The notes: a model not told the origin generated them from the sequence alone. 64,000 nt of DNA from Halalkalibacter krulwichiae (GCF_002109385.1 NZ_CP020814.1:3185501-3249500); one strand, 5' to 3'; numbered from the stretch's first letter, positions 25,876 to 36,519 are shown. Program-made: numbers and translations.

Positions 25876-26610
25876 ATGAAAAGACTATCATGGTTTATGA
25901 TACTAGGACTATTTATTCTTGTTCTAAGTGCTTGCGGGCAAGGTACCAACGAAAATCAAGGGACCGAAACAGCTGAAACTGAAGAGCCGGCAATCGATGA
26001 AGCTGAGCTTGAAGAATCAGACAATGAAGAGGCTAATCTTGAAGAGGAAGAACTTGAAACAGAACATGCAGAAGAGCCTGTTGAAGAGCCTGTTGAAGAA
26101 CATACGGAAGAAACTATTGCTACGGAGGAACTAGAAGAAGATACTAGTGACAGTGAAACAACAGAAGAAGCAACTGTTGAAGAGCCGTCTACTACTACTG
26201 TACAATTAATTTTTTCAGATGATAATGTTATGGACATGTATCGTGTTGAAAGAGCAATTGAAACTTCTAACGATTCAATCTATAAAGATACGTTAGAAGC
26301 TTGGATGGAAGGACCAGGCATTTCCGGATTAACATCAATTATTAAACAAAACGTTGAAGTTCAATCGGTCGAGATCAAAAATGGAGTTGCTCATGTATCG
26401 TTTTCCAATTCCTTCTTAGAAACACAAGTCGGTGCTGGAACTGAACACATGCTCCTTCAACAAATCGCGATGATCATGAAACAATTTGGTTATAATCAAA
26501 CTCAAATTTTAGTTAATGGTGAAATCCATCCAGAGTTGTTTGGACATATTGACACAAGTGAACCAATTGTAGCTGAAAACCTCGAAAACTATCAAATGTA
26601 TACTGAATAA
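25876..26610 (+). CDS. GerMN domain lipoprotein with acidic linker
   Basis: A 244-residue lipoprotein. The signal ends in lipobox LSAC near residue 18. Residues about 25-110 are a Glu-rich, Thr-containing linker with repeated EEPVEEPVEE-type units, probably an extended spacer. The C-terminal ~130 residues form a GerMN (sporulation/germination) domain: VQLIFSDDNVMDMYRVER, LEAWMEGPGISGL, IKNGVAHVSFS. The ATG at 25876 follows AAAGGGGGAA. It is probably surface-exposed at the membrane-wall interface; its precise role is unknown. Confidence 0.82.
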   Translation: MKRLSWFMILGLFILVLSACGQGTNENQGTETAETEEPAIDEAELEESDNEEANLEEEELETEHAEEPVEEPVEEHTEETIATEELEEDTSDSETTEEATVEEPSTTTVQLIFSDDNVMDMYRVERAIETSNDSIYKDTLEAWMEGPGISGLTSIIKQNVEVQSVEIKNGVAHVSFSNSFLETQVGAGTEHMLLQQIAMIMKQFGYNQTQILVNGEIHPELFGHIDTSEPIVAENLENYQMYTE

Positions 26611-26616
26611 CACATG

Positions 26617-26660
26617 GAAAGTGTCTCAAAAGTCAAGAAAGCTTTGGGACACTTTTTTTG
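26617..26660 (+). repeat. Intergenic palindromic repeat, copy 4 (terminator)
   Basis: AAAGTGTCTCAAAAG pairs with CTTTGGGACACTTT, loop about ten bases, then a T run on the plus strand. It follows the GerMN gene. Confidence 0.85.
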
Positions 26661-26710
26661 TTAGGAACCGTTCTATATTTCAGGTCTTCTCCTCCTTGTA
26701 AATGACCTTT

Positions 26711-26740
26711 TTGATCAAGTTCTTCAAGTTGTGTTATGAT
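26711..26740 (+). promoter_or_regulatory. Likely sigma-A promoter of radical SAM gene
   Basis: TTGATC at 26711-26716 and TATGAT at 26735-26740, spacing 18, ending 37 bases before the ATG. Confidence 0.5.
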
Positions 26741-26777
26741 ACAGTACGGAGTAAAAGAATAGAATTGAGGGGTATTA

Positions 26778-28529
26778 ATGAAAATCGTCGTTACGACGTT
26801 AAATGCAAAATACATTCATACTTGTTTAGCATTACGTTGTCTAAAAGCATATGCAGAACCTGAGTTTCCGATAGAAATGGTTGAATATACAATAAAAGAT
26901 CCAACCATGAACATTGTTTCAGATCTTTTTGAAAAAAAGCCTGATGTTATAGGGTTTAGTTGTTATATATGGAACATTGAAGAAACCATTAAAGTGATCA
27001 ACCTTCTAAAGAAGGTATTACCTAATACAAAGATTATCCTAGGAGGACCAGAAGTCTCTTACGATGTAAAAGAATGGCTAACTTCACTTGAAAATGTTGA
27101 CTTTATTGTCGTTGGCGAAGGAGAAGAAACATTTAAACACTTGCTTGAGGAAATCAATTCAACTGAGAAATACCATATGGTTTTTGGCCTTGCCTATCGT
27201 AAAGAAGGGGAAGTGATTCTCACTGCCCCTAGACCTAAGTTGAAACTTGACGAGGTGCCAACACCTTATCGTTTTCCTGAAGACTTGGATGGATTAACAA
27301 AACGAGTTACGTATTTCGAAACAAGCCGCGGCTGTCCTTATAGTTGTCAATTTTGTCTTTCATCTATTGAAGTTGGAGTTCGATACATTGATATCAACCG
27401 GGTGAAAGCAGATTTATTGTTCTTAATTGAAAATGGTGCTAAATTAATCAAGTTTGTTGATCGTACTTTTAATATTAAGCGTGATTATGCCTTAGAGATT
27501 TTTCAATTTTTAATAGACAATCATCAGGGCTGCGTATTTCAATTTGAGATTACGGCAGATATTATGAGACCTGAAGTACTGACTTTCCTTAACGAACATG
27601 CACCTAAAGGAATTTTCAGGTTTGAAATTGGCGTTCAATCTACAAATGATGCGACAAATGAGCTTGTGATGCGCCGTCAAAACTTTGAAAAGTTAAAGCG
27701 GACTGTTACGATGGTAAAAGAAGGCGGTAAAATTGATCAGCATCTCGATTTAATTGCAGGTTTGCCCGAAGAAGATTATCAATCGTTTCGAAAAACCTTT
27801 AATGACGTATTTGAGATGAGACCAGAAGAACTACAATTAGGTTTCTTGAAAATGCTTCGCGGGACAGGATTACGAATCCGTGCAGAACAACACGACTATG
27901 TGTATATGGACCACTCCCCATATGAAATATTAAAAAACAATGTGCTGAGCTTTGATGAGATTATCAGAATGAAGCGTGTAGAAGATGTTCTTGAAAAATA
28001 CTGGAATGATCATCGAATGGACCGAACAATTAAATATTTAGTTGAAAAAGAATTTGATTCAGCGTTTGACTTCTTTCAAGAGTTCGGCGACTTTTGGGAC
28101 AAGCGAGGCTGGGCAAGAATTGGACACCAATTAGAAGACCTTTTTGCTAGATTAAACGAATTTTTAATGGATCGTTCTACGAAGAATCTAGAAACAATTC
28201 GTGGATTAATGATGATTGATTTCTTTGAGAATCACAAACATAAACCACGGAAAACATGGTGGAACTTCTCTTTATCTAAGGAAGAACAATCTCATTACTT
28301 AAAAGTCATTGCCAAACAACCAACTCTTGTTTCTTCACAATTTGCTGAATTAGCATTAAGTGAAAAAGACTTGCACAAACACACAATGATTGAGACGGTA
28401 CCATTTCATTTAACAAATAACGAAATAAAGCAAGGTGACAGCCTCATCATCGCTTATTTCCATCCAAAAACAAATAAGACACTTGTCTTTCCAACTCCAC
28501 TTGAACATTTAACTGTAAACTCCCAGTAA
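26778..28529 (+). CDS. B12-binding domain radical SAM protein (DUF4080 type)
   Basis: A 583-residue protein with an N-terminal cobalamin-binding-like Rossmann domain (about 1-140, with GEGEETFKHLL), a radical SAM core with the iron-sulfur motif CPYSCQFC near residues 191-198 and a DUF4080-like C-terminal region from about 360. Members bind a 4Fe-4S cluster and SAM; the reaction of this subfamily is unknown. GAGGGG precedes the ATG. The classical cobalamin-binding DxHxxG motif is not evident in the N-terminal domain, so cobalamin binding is uncertain. Confidence 0.85.
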   Translation: MKIVVTTLNAKYIHTCLALRCLKAYAEPEFPIEMVEYTIKDPTMNIVSDLFEKKPDVIGFSCYIWNIEETIKVINLLKKVLPNTKIILGGPEVSYDVKEWLTSLENVDFIVVGEGEETFKHLLEEINSTEKYHMVFGLAYRKEGEVILTAPRPKLKLDEVPTPYRFPEDLDGLTKRVTYFETSRGCPYSCQFCLSSIEVGVRYIDINRVKADLLFLIENGAKLIKFVDRTFNIKRDYALEIFQFLIDNHQGCVFQFEITADIMRPEVLTFLNEHAPKGIFRFEIGVQSTNDATNELVMRRQNFEKLKRTVTMVKEGGKIDQHLDLIAGLPEEDYQSFRKTFNDVFEMRPEELQLGFLKMLRGTGLRIRAEQHDYVYMDHSPYEILKNNVLSFDEIIRMKRVEDVLEKYWNDHRMDRTIKYLVEKEFDSAFDFFQEFGDFWDKRGWARIGHQLEDLFARLNEFLMDRSTKNLETIRGLMMIDFFENHKHKPRKTWWNFSLSKEEQSHYLKVIAKQPTLVSSQFAELALSEKDLHKHTMIETVPFHLTNNEIKQGDSLIIAYFHPKTNKTLVFPTPLEHLTVNSQ

Positions 28530-28536
28530 CATTTTA

Positions 28537-28578
28537 AAAGGTGACAGTAAGGATTACATATCCTTTCTAGTCACCTTT
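28537..28578 (+). terminator. Hairpin after radical SAM gene
   Basis: AAAGGTGAC pairs with GTCACCTTT with an inner AGGAT/ATCCT stem; only a short T run follows. It is the probable terminator of the plus-strand gene. Confidence 0.6.
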
Positions 28579-28591
28579 CATTTGCTAGAAT

Positions 28592-28726
28592 TCAAAGGAA
28601 ACAACGGATGTCTCTCTCATAAACTTCATCAGCCTGTATAGGTCTTTCATTTGGTTTCCCGAAGTAATAACCTTGAGCAAGAGGAATACCTAAGTCCTTA
28701 CAATATTCAGCCTCTCTCCACAATGA
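28592..28726 (-). pseudogene. Remnant of an EAL-domain protein C-terminus
   Basis: A 44-codon open stretch ending in TGA, preceded in frame by TAG at 28727-28729 and without a start. It encodes SLWREAEYCKDLG followed by IPLAQGYYFGKPNERP, the signature of an EAL (cyclic di-GMP phosphodiesterase) domain end. No upstream EAL sequence is visible. This is a decayed fragment between meaB and the radical SAM gene, not an active gene. Confidence 0.75.
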
Positions 28727-28767
28727 CTATAGGACTATTTTACTTCACTTGATCTACAATTTATATA

Positions 28768-29769
28768 TTAATGTTGACCAGAGTCTTGATTGTATTTAGT
28801 AAGCAAAGTAATAGCAGCTAACGTCGCACTAATGTCACCATTTACTACCTCTTGCTTAAGCTGGGGCAAGGTTCTTTGAATCTCTTTATTTTCATAAAAG
28901 TTCTTTAAAATCTGTTCTTCTAATAGCGAATGGAACCAATTGGCAGCTTGTTCTTTCCTTCTTGCTTGGAATTGATTTGTCTCTTTCATATGCTTGCAAA
29001 ACTGCTCAACCGTATCCCAACTCTCTTTAATTCCTGTTCCTTCTATTGAAGAAACCGCCCTTACAGCCGTCTGCCACCCCTCAGTCGTTTTTGGAAGCAT
29101 ATGAACAATCCGTTCAAACTCCAATTTAGCCTTTTCAGCTATGATTTTGTTCTTACCATCTGCCTTGTTAATGAGCATAATATCTACCATTTCCATAATT
29201 CCTTTTTTCATTCCCTGTAGCTCGTCTCCTGCTCCAGTTAACATCAATACGAGAAAACAATCTACCATTGAGCGCACCGTTATTTCGCTTTGGCCCACCC
29301 CTACTGTCTCAACAATAATAATGTCATAGCCTGCAGCCTCACAAAGCAACAGCGACTCTCTTGTCTTTCTAGCAACTCCTCCTAATGTTCCACCTGAAGG
29401 TGACGGACGAACGAAAGCATTAGGATGCCTTGACAATTGATCCATCCTAGTCTTATCACCAAGGATACTCCCTTGTGAAATAGAACTCGATGGGTCAATG
29501 GCCAAAACAGCGACTTTATGTCCCTTATCCGCCAGCATAACTCCAAGTGCTTCAATAAACGTACTTTTCCCGGCTCCAGGAACTCCGGTTATTCCTATTC
29601 GAATCGATTGACCTGTAGCTGACATAATAGACGTTAATACGTCTTGCGCTAAAGTAAAATGGCGGTCTGCATTGCTTTCGACTAAAGTGATCGCTCTAGC
29701 CAAAATAGCTCTATTGTTAGCTTTTATTCCATTTACATACTCATCGACGGTAAGTACATTTCGCCTCAT
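28768..29769 (-). CDS. meaB: Methylmalonyl-CoA mutase-associated GTPase MeaB
   Basis: A 333-residue G3E GTPase that guards loading and repair of adenosylcobalamin in methylmalonyl-CoA mutase. The Walker A loop GVPGAGKST is near residues 61-69, Walker B region IIIVETVGVGQSE follows, and the specificity motif is NKADG near 203. AAAAGGAGG lies seven bases before the ATG. It is last in the operon behind both mutase subunits, 161 bases after the large one, with a hairpin in that gap. Confidence 0.93.
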   Translation of the reverse strand: MRRNVLTVDEYVNGIKANNRAILARAITLVESNADRHFTLAQDVLTSIMSATGQSIRIGITGVPGAGKSTFIEALGVMLADKGHKVAVLAIDPSSSISQGSILGDKTRMDQLSRHPNAFVRPSPSGGTLGGVARKTRESLLLCEAAGYDIIIVETVGVGQSEITVRSMVDCFLVLMLTGAGDELQGMKKGIMEMVDIMLINKADGKNKIIAEKAKLEFERIVHMLPKTTEGWQTAVRAVSSIEGTGIKESWDTVEQFCKHMKETNQFQARRKEQAANWFHSLLEEQILKNFYENKEIQRTLPQLKQEVVNGDISATLAAITLLTKYNQDSGQH

Positions 29770-29839
29770 CTATCCACCTCCTTTTGCTTGTGAGAAAAAG
29801 AGGAAGTATGCATTCTTAAGGCTACCGCTTTATGTTAAG

Positions 29840-29868
29840 CCTGATACGAAGGACTCTTTCGTATCAGG
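29840..29868 (-). other. Intercistronic hairpin between mutB and meaB
   Basis: CCTGATACGAA and TTCGTATCAGG form an 11-bp perfect stem with loop GGACTCT. No T tract follows on either strand, so it is more likely an mRNA processing or stability element than a terminator. Confidence 0.5.
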
Positions 29869-29930
29869 TTGTACAGTGAAAGAAAACTATTACCGTTCTA
29901 TGGAGTTTTCTCAGTACCCTCTTCCTCTTC

Positions 29931-32093
29931 TTACCTATCATAACCGAGTCTCTTATTTAACTCTTTCATAATTTCCTGTGCCGCTACTGGAATGACAGTA
30001 CCTGGACCAAAAATGGCCGTAGCGCCTTTCTCTTTTAAAAATTGATAATCTTGAGCTGGTATGACACCACCAATAATAACCATAATGTCTTCTCTTTCTA
30101 ATCTTTTTAGTTCTTCAACTACTTGTGGCAAAAGCGTTTTATGACCTGCTGCTAACGAGCTCATCCCAAGGATATGCACATCATTTTCAACTGCCTGAAG
30201 TGCAGCTTCTTCTGGCGTTTGAAATAAAGGACCAATGTCAACGTCAAATCCCATATCGGCAAATGCCGTGGAGATAACTTTCGCCCCACGATCATGGCCA
30301 TCTTGGCCCATCTTTGCAATCATAATTCGTGGGCGCCTTCCTTCATTTTCAGCAAATTGATCTGTTAATTCCCTAATTTTCTCCATCTCTTCTTTTTCTC
30401 CAAACTCTGATCGATACACTCCACTAATAGAACGAATGACAGCCTTATGTCGACCCACTACTTTTTCATAGGCCATCGAGATCTCTCCAAGACTAGCACG
30501 TGCTCTTGCAGCATTTACAGCAAGTTCTAATAAATTCCCTTTTCCTTCTTTAGCAGCTTTCATTAGTTCATTTAGAGCTAGTTGTACTTGTTTTTCATCT
30601 CGATTTTGACGCAACATTTTAAGCCTTTGAATTTGGGCTTCTCTTACTGCTGTATTATCAATATTTAAAATATCTAACTCTTCTTCATGGTCTAATCTAT
30701 ATTTATTAACCCCTATAATTGTTTCTTTCTTTGAATCAATTTGTGCTTGTCTTCTAGCTGCTGCCTCTTCAATCCTCATCTTAGGCAACCCTGTTTCAAT
30801 TGCTTGGGCCATCCCGCCTAATTCCTCAATTTCTTGAATATGCGACCAAGCTTTATTCATTAATTCTGTCGTTAATGTCTCTAAATAAAAAGAGCCGCCC
30901 CACGGATCAAGTACATTGGTTATTCCAGTTTCCTCTTGTAAGTACAGCTGAGTATTACGAGCGATTCTCGCAGAAAAATCTGTAGGTAATGCAATCGCCT
31001 CATCAAGGGCGTTTGTATGAAGAGATTGTGTATGTCCTAAAGCGGCAGCCATAGCCTCAATACACGTTCGCACGACATTGTTATAGGGGTCTTGTTCAGT
31101 TAGACTCCACCCTGACGTTTGTGAATGGGTGCGAAGCGCTAATGATTTATCATTTTTAGGATTAAAAGGTTTAATTAACTTCGCCCATATTAACCTCGCC
31201 GCCCGCATTTTTGCGACTTCCATATAATAATTCATTCCTATCGCCCAAAAGAAAGAAAGTCTTGGAGCAAATTGATCAATGTCTAATCCTGCTTTCATTC
31301 CTGTTCGGACATACTCTAGTCCATCAGCTAATGTGTATGCAAGTTCGATATCTGCTGTAGCTCCTGCCTCCTGCATGTGATAGCCTGAAATACTAATGCT
31401 ATTAAATTTAGGCATATATTTAGATGTGTACTCAAAGATATCTGCGATAATCTTCATTGAAGGTTCGGGTGGGTAAATATATGTGTTTCGAACCATGTAT
31501 TCTTTTAAAATATCATTTTGAATCGTTCCTGATAACTTCTCTAGTGCTACACCCTGTTCTTCTGCTGCAACAATATAGAATGCCATAATTGGAAGAACCG
31601 CACCGTTCATTGTCATGGAGACTGACATTTGATCTAACGGGATTTTATCAAACAAGATTTTCATATCTAAAATAGAATCTACAGCAACCCCTGCTTTCCC
31701 TACATCTCCTACAACCCGCGGGTGATCTGAATCGTACCCTCGATGGGTAGCTAAGTCAAAGGCAATTGACAAACCTTTTTGTCCTGCTGCTAAATTACGA
31801 CGATAAAAGGCATTGCTTTCCTCAGCTGTTGAGAAGCCCGCATACTGCCGTACTGTCCACGGTCTCGCTTTGTACATTGCAGGATAAGGTCCTCTGAAGA
31901 AAGGAGCTATTCCTGCAACATAATCCAAATGGTTCATTCCTTCTGTATCTTTATTCGTATAGACTGGCTTAATGGGTATTTGCTCCATTGTTTGAAAAGA
32001 TGCTGTCGGTTGATCCACACATTTACTCTCGCTCGTTCCATTATTTACTTGAGACGGGAAGGGCATCGTTTTGAAATTTGGCTTATGGCTCAT
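29931..32093 (-). CDS. mutB: Methylmalonyl-CoA mutase, large (catalytic) subunit
   Basis: Adenosylcobalamin enzyme interconverting (R)-methylmalonyl-CoA and succinyl-CoA. The 720-residue protein has an N-terminal substrate TIM barrel ([18 protein letters not shown], near 75-95; [17 protein letters not shown] near 125-140) and a C-terminal B12 domain with DxHxxG (DGHDRG, cobalt-ligand His at about 600). GGGGGAG precedes the start, next to the mutA stop. It is expected to form a heterodimer with the preceding gene's product. Confidence 0.95.
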   Translation of the reverse strand: MSHKPNFKTMPFPSQVNNGTSESKCVDQPTASFQTMEQIPIKPVYTNKDTEGMNHLDYVAGIAPFFRGPYPAMYKARPWTVRQYAGFSTAEESNAFYRRNLAAGQKGLSIAFDLATHRGYDSDHPRVVGDVGKAGVAVDSILDMKILFDKIPLDQMSVSMTMNGAVLPIMAFYIVAAEEQGVALEKLSGTIQNDILKEYMVRNTYIYPPEPSMKIIADIFEYTSKYMPKFNSISISGYHMQEAGATADIELAYTLADGLEYVRTGMKAGLDIDQFAPRLSFFWAIGMNYYMEVAKMRAARLIWAKLIKPFNPKNDKSLALRTHSQTSGWSLTEQDPYNNVVRTCIEAMAAALGHTQSLHTNALDEAIALPTDFSARIARNTQLYLQEETGITNVLDPWGGSFYLETLTTELMNKAWSHIQEIEELGGMAQAIETGLPKMRIEEAAARRQAQIDSKKETIIGVNKYRLDHEEELDILNIDNTAVREAQIQRLKMLRQNRDEKQVQLALNELMKAAKEGKGNLLELAVNAARARASLGEISMAYEKVVGRHKAVIRSISGVYRSEFGEKEEMEKIRELTDQFAENEGRRPRIMIAKMGQDGHDRGAKVISTAFADMGFDVDIGPLFQTPEEAALQAVENDVHILGMSSLAAGHKTLLPQVVEELKRLEREDIMVIIGGVIPAQDYQFLKEKGATAIFGPGTVIPVAAQEIMKELNKRLGYDR

Positions 32094-32094
32094 T

Positions 32095-34146
32095 TTACTC
32101 TCCCCCTATCTTAGTTAGTAACTCTTTTAGCACACGATAAGCATTTGTTTTCATATGGATAAATTGATCCACCCCCACTGAAAGGAGTTGTTTTTCAAAT
32201 ACTTCGTTTTGGCGTCCTGCTAGAAGAATGATTTTCGTTGGATCGTTTTTTAAAGCGCTGACCAACCGTATAGCATGCTCATGATAGGATTGATCATCAC
32301 CGCATAGGACAATAATTTGGGAATCTCCTGCAGCTTCAACTATTTCGCTTTCATTTGTAACACTTGAATAACGAACATCGAAGCCACCACTACGAAAGAA
32401 CTCACTGGAAAAATCTACACGAGTTTTGTGATTAGCAAATACCCCTACCCCAATCAATTGAACAATCAACTGTCCATCTCTTTTTTCCTTCAGAACTTTT
32501 GCTTGCTTTTTTAGATGTTCAAATGCCTCAGCTAATCGCTTTGTTTCTATTGGTGATAACTGTTCACCGTTACAGCCTTCTTGTAAAAGGTTGTGTATAA
32601 CATGAATAGGAGTCTTATTCATTAATAAAGCACGTATATGTTCCATTGATATTCGTTTTAATCTTCCTATATCATTAACATCCTCTATCACTTTAGAGGC
32701 ATATTCTTTTACCTCTGCTCGGTAGGTATCAGCATTTGGAGGCATAGCAATATTCTCGCTTACATATCGATTCACACCTACAATGGTTTTTTTTCGCTGT
32801 TCTATTTCGACTTTCCTTTGTTCCCAGCTATTCTCTACCCAATCTTGAATCAGACCTTTCCTTAAGGCCGGAATCATTCCTCCAGCCTTTTCAATTTCCT
32901 GAAAAATTGCCCAAGCAGTTTGAGCTACCTTTTCAGTAAGCGCTTCGACATACCAAGAGCCTCCTGCAGGATCTTTCGTTACATGAATATATGCTTCTTC
33001 TTGTAAAATCAAAGATGTATTTCTAGCTATTCTTCTTGAAAAGGCAGATGGTCTGTGTAGAGCTTCATCAAGTGGACTCACATGGATACTATCAACTCCA
33101 GCAACCGCTGCTGCAAAAGCTTCACTTGTTCCTCTAAGCAAATTTACATATGGATCCTGTTTCGTTTTCGTTAACGATGACGTGCGTGCATGAACAGACA
33201 TTTTTTGACCTTGTTCACTCGCACCAAATTCTCTCATAATTGCTGCCCATAATAATCTAGCAGCACGAATTTTCGCCAATTCAGTAAAGAACTCATTGCC
33301 GATTGAAAACGAAAATGTGATCGACTTCCCAGCATCCGTAGCTGACACACCTCGATCCATCAACTCGTTTACATATGTTACTCCGGTAGCAAGGGCAATC
33401 GCCAACTCTTGACATGGGCTAATGCCACCATTATGGTATGCGTGTGTTTGGACTAGTACGGTTCTAAGCCCATTATGCTTTTCCTTTGCCCACTCTACTG
33501 CTATTTTCATATAATCAAAGCTTGCTTTGAAAGAATAACACCCTTTTCCTTCTTGAATAAGTTGATGGATTGGATCGGCAGCGATCGTACCTTCTAGTCG
33601 GTCTGTTACTTCGCTTAATGCAGCTAATAACGGGATATTCACCATGCCCGCATCTATATGCCAAGGATAACTTGTTAAATCTATGTCCTTAATAGTTGTT
33701 TTTACATCATTTAGATCATAGATAGGTACCCCATAACCATTTTCCTTCACACTAGGGATGTTTCCATTTTTCATGTTTTTCTCTAAAACGATGTGAAGTA
33801 CATTCTGTCCTCTTTTTAAATCATGTTTAATAAGTTCATTTAATAGCTTTGGAGTTGGAGCTTCTAACTCTTGAGAAATGTTCCATGCTTTTGGAAGTAC
33901 TTCATTTCCTCTTATAAAAGGGTAGACACCAGGTTCCATCCGTAACGTTGAACAGTTTTCCAAATCTTTTTGCTGATACATTGGTTCAATAACAATATCA
34001 TCGAGAAGCTTTGTCAATAACGTTTCAAAAGGCTTACCTTTAAGAGCTTTTTCTGTCGTTTCACGCCACTGTTGATAGGTTGGAATTGGAAAATCATGAG
34101 AAAGTGTATTTTCAAGTTTATTATTCATAATTGGCGCGGTTACCAA
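32095..34146 (-). CDS. mutA: Methylmalonyl-CoA mutase, small subunit
   Basis: The 683-residue partner of MutB, with the same barrel architecture but lacking the DxHxxG cobalamin motif (the corresponding place reads [11 protein letters not shown]), as expected for the non-catalytic subunit. The start is unclear: TTG at 34146 has GGAGGAG 16 bases upstream, and ATG at 34128 has no nearby site. It lies 92 bases after the carboxylase gene and 1 base before mutB. Confidence 0.92.
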   Translation of the reverse strand: MVTAPIMNNKLENTLSHDFPIPTYQQWRETTEKALKGKPFETLLTKLLDDIVIEPMYQQKDLENCSTLRMEPGVYPFIRGNEVLPKAWNISQELEAPTPKLLNELIKHDLKRGQNVLHIVLEKNMKNGNIPSVKENGYGVPIYDLNDVKTTIKDIDLTSYPWHIDAGMVNIPLLAALSEVTDRLEGTIAADPIHQLIQEGKGCYSFKASFDYMKIAVEWAKEKHNGLRTVLVQTHAYHNGGISPCQELAIALATGVTYVNELMDRGVSATDAGKSITFSFSIGNEFFTELAKIRAARLLWAAIMREFGASEQGQKMSVHARTSSLTKTKQDPYVNLLRGTSEAFAAAVAGVDSIHVSPLDEALHRPSAFSRRIARNTSLILQEEAYIHVTKDPAGGSWYVEALTEKVAQTAWAIFQEIEKAGGMIPALRKGLIQDWVENSWEQRKVEIEQRKKTIVGVNRYVSENIAMPPNADTYRAEVKEYASKVIEDVNDIGRLKRISMEHIRALLMNKTPIHVIHNLLQEGCNGEQLSPIETKRLAEAFEHLKKQAKVLKEKRDGQLIVQLIGVGVFANHKTRVDFSSEFFRSGGFDVRYSSVTNESEIVEAAGDSQIIVLCGDDQSYHEHAIRLVSALKNDPTKIILLAGRQNEVFEKQLLSVGVDQFIHMKTNAYRVLKELLTKIGGE

Positions 34147-34238
34147 AAGGGCAAACCGCTCACTCCTCCTTGCCTATTTGTATGGAGCGTGCTCTTTTCA
34201 CTAGTAAAGCATTTGGCGCTAGCCCCAAATCCTTCTTG

Positions 34239-35789
34239 TTATAGTGGGATATTCCCGTGCTTCTTCTTTGGTAACTGCTTCTTTTTATTTCGTAACATTT
34301 CCAATCCTTGTGCCAAACTCTTTCTCGTATCACGAGGATCAATGACATCATCGACCATCCCATTAGCAGCTGCAACATAAGGATTGGCAAACTTTGACCT
34401 GTACTCAGCAATTTTCCGTCTTCTAGTTTCCTCTGGTTGTTCACTATCTTTTATTTCCTTAGCAAAAATAATATTAGCTGCACCTTCTGGTCCCATAACA
34501 GCAATTTCAGCATTTGGCCATGCAAACACTAAATCTGCTCCAATTGCTTTGCTATTTAATGCGACATATGCTCCACCAAAAGCCTTTCTTACTATCACCG
34601 TAATTTTCGGAACCGTTGCTTCAGAATAAGCATATAAAATTTTTGCTCCATGTCGGATAATACCTCCATGCTCTTGTTGAATTCCAGGTATAAAACCGCT
34701 TACATCTTCGAATGTTATAAGAGGAATATTAAAACAATCACAGAATCTAATAAACCTCGAACACTTATCTGAAGAATTGATATCTAATCCTCCAGCCATC
34801 ATCTTAGGGTTGTTTGCGACAATCCCAACCGTTTCCCCCTCAATTCTTCCGAAACCAACTACAATGTTTTTAGCAAAAGAGGATTGAACTTCCATAAACA
34901 TTTCATCATCGACAATTAACTTTATGACTTTTCGTACGTCATAAACTTTTGTTCCATCGACCGGTACCACATCTATTAGTTCTTGAACTCTTTCGTGAAC
35001 AGGACGTTTATGGTTTGGTTCCACACGTTTTGCTTTCTCTTCATTATTGGAGGGTAAGAAGTCAATTAGCCTTCTTACTGCTAATAGAACTTCTTCCTCC
35101 GTTTCACCTGTGAAGTGTGCATTTCCACTAACACTTGAATGCACTTTAGCCCCGCCTAAATCTTCTGTATTGATTTTGGCTCCTGTTACACTTTCTATAA
35201 CTTTAGGTCCTGTGATAAACATTTGACTCGTTTTCTCGACCATAAAGACAAAATCTGTTATGGCAGGTGAGTAGACCGCACCTCCCGCACACGGTCCTAA
35301 TATAACTGAAATTTGCGGCACAACCCCTGAATAAATTGAATTGCGATAAAAGATATGGCCATACCCATCTAATGATAAAACACCTTCTTGGATACGCGCC
35401 CCACCAGAGTCATTTAAACCAATGATAGGAGCACCATTTTCCACAGCCAAGTCCATAATCTTCGCAACTTTAAGGGCATGCATCTCGCCTAGCGCCCCAC
35501 CAAACACAGTGAAGTCTTGGGCAAATAGAAAAACCAATCTTCCATTCACCTTGCCGTAACCTGTTACAACTCCTTCGCCTGGAGCTTCAGAAGCATGAAA
35601 TTCTGCACCGCGATATTCAATAAATGGGTTAAGCTCGACAAATGTCTCTTCATCAATTAGCAAATCAATACGTTCTCTAGCCGTTAATTTCCCTCTATCA
35701 TGCTGTGCTTCTATCCGATCGTAACCTCCACCAAGCTTCACTTTCTCTCGACGGTCCTCCATCTCATTAATATAATCAATCATATCCAT
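34239..35789 (-). CDS. Acyl-CoA carboxylase beta subunit (propionyl-CoA carboxylase / MmdA type)
   Basis: A 516-residue carboxyltransferase with the two crotonase-like halves of the family; GGARIQEGVLSLDGYG and PCAGGAVYSPA lie in the N-terminal half, and KAFGGAYVALNSK in the C-terminal half. It transfers carboxyl groups between biotin and propionyl/methylmalonyl-CoA. B. subtilis YqjD is the nearest relative I know. No biotin carboxylase or biotin carrier gene is adjacent, so those must be supplied from elsewhere. AGGAGG precedes the ATG. It is the first enzyme gene after the TetR regulator. Confidence 0.9.
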   Translation of the reverse strand: MDMIDYINEMEDRREKVKLGGGYDRIEAQHDRGKLTARERIDLLIDEETFVELNPFIEYRGAEFHASEAPGEGVVTGYGKVNGRLVFLFAQDFTVFGGALGEMHALKVAKIMDLAVENGAPIIGLNDSGGARIQEGVLSLDGYGHIFYRNSIYSGVVPQISVILGPCAGGAVYSPAITDFVFMVEKTSQMFITGPKVIESVTGAKINTEDLGGAKVHSSVSGNAHFTGETEEEVLLAVRRLIDFLPSNNEEKAKRVEPNHKRPVHERVQELIDVVPVDGTKVYDVRKVIKLIVDDEMFMEVQSSFAKNIVVGFGRIEGETVGIVANNPKMMAGGLDINSSDKCSRFIRFCDCFNIPLITFEDVSGFIPGIQQEHGGIIRHGAKILYAYSEATVPKITVIVRKAFGGAYVALNSKAIGADLVFAWPNAEIAVMGPEGAANIIFAKEIKDSEQPEETRRRKIAEYRSKFANPYVAAANGMVDDVIDPRDTRKSLAQGLEMLRNKKKQLPKKKHGNIPL

Positions 35790-35810
35790 CTGAAGTTGCC
35801 TCCTTAGACG

Positions 35811-36449
35811 TTATTTTAATGCATGTTTATTCGTTAAGAAAAAGCGTTTATATTCAGGCTTTACACTTGCTTCTTTTGTCAGTACAGCATTCATTACAAG
35901 GTCTGCGTAAATATCGGCAATGTCTTCAATTGTATATTGCCCAGTCTCTTTGTACCATTTATACGTCCAATTCGTCATTCCAAAGATTGCCATAGATGTG
36001 ATCGGTACAGGAATCTCTTCGCGAAATTCTCCACATTCAATTCCTTCAGCTACTAAACGAAACATCATCTTCTTATAGCGACTTCGTTTCTTTTTAATCG
36101 TTTCAAAATATTCTTTACTTAAGTATAGAGACTCCTGATAAAAAACGGTCACGTGTGGCCGGTACATTTCGAACATCATCACAAATGATTTAACGGTTTC
36201 GTACAATCGTTCAGCGGGAGTTGAATACCTTTGGTAAGCATCTTCTGCTTTATCTAGAATGTATGTAATAAATGAATCATGAACTGTATAAAGCAACTCA
36301 TCTTTTGATTTAAAGTTATGATAAAAGCCGCCCTTCGAAGTTCCACTCTCCTTGACAATGCGATCTACTGTTACAGCATGAAATCCACTCTCCTCAAAAA
36401 GAAGTAAAGCAGCTTCAATTATTCGTTCTCTTGTCGGTTTTTTCTTCAT
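35811..36449 (-). CDS. TetR/AcrR family regulator of the methylmalonyl-CoA operon
   Basis: A 212-residue repressor with an N-terminal helix-turn-helix (VTVDRIVKESGTSKGGFYHNFKSK spans about 22-47; key residues TSKGGFYHNF) and a variable helical ligand-binding domain. Start MKKKPTRERIIEAA at 36449. It is the first gene of a five-gene unit and lies 22 bases before the carboxylase. A palindrome over its own promoter suggests autoregulation, with an acyl-CoA as a plausible effector. Confidence 0.88.
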   Translation of the reverse strand: MKKKPTRERIIEAALLLFEESGFHAVTVDRIVKESGTSKGGFYHNFKSKDELLYTVHDSFITYILDKAEDAYQRYSTPAERLYETVKSFVMMFEMYRPHVTVFYQESLYLSKEYFETIKKKRSRYKKMMFRLVAEGIECGEFREEIPVPITSMAIFGMTNWTYKWYKETGQYTIEDIADIYADLVMNAVLTKEASVKPEYKRFFLTNKHALK

Positions 36450-36485
36450 TCAACCTCACCCGCCTTTCAGTTATGGTAAATTAAC

Positions 36486-36519
36486 AATCTCTAACCGACT
36501 GGTTAGTCTGTTAGAGATT
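36486..36519. promoter_or_regulatory. Palindromic operator of the TetR regulator
   Basis: Outer arms AATCTCTAAC and GTTAGAGATT, with an inner palindrome CTAACC-GACT-GGTTAG. It overlaps the -10 and start region of the promoter just upstream of the regulator gene, the usual place for TetR autorepression. Confidence 0.65.

Noticed and set aside
25956..26237. Serine/valine-rich open frame opposite the GerMN lipoprotein gene
   Set aside because: It is the complement of the Glu-rich linker (GAA/GAG codons give TTC/CTC-like serine-rich reading); no start site and no family.
34147..34180. Seven-codon GTG leader between the carboxylase and mutA genes
   Set aside because: It merely uses the GGAGGAG sequence with tight spacing; too short and not otherwise supported.
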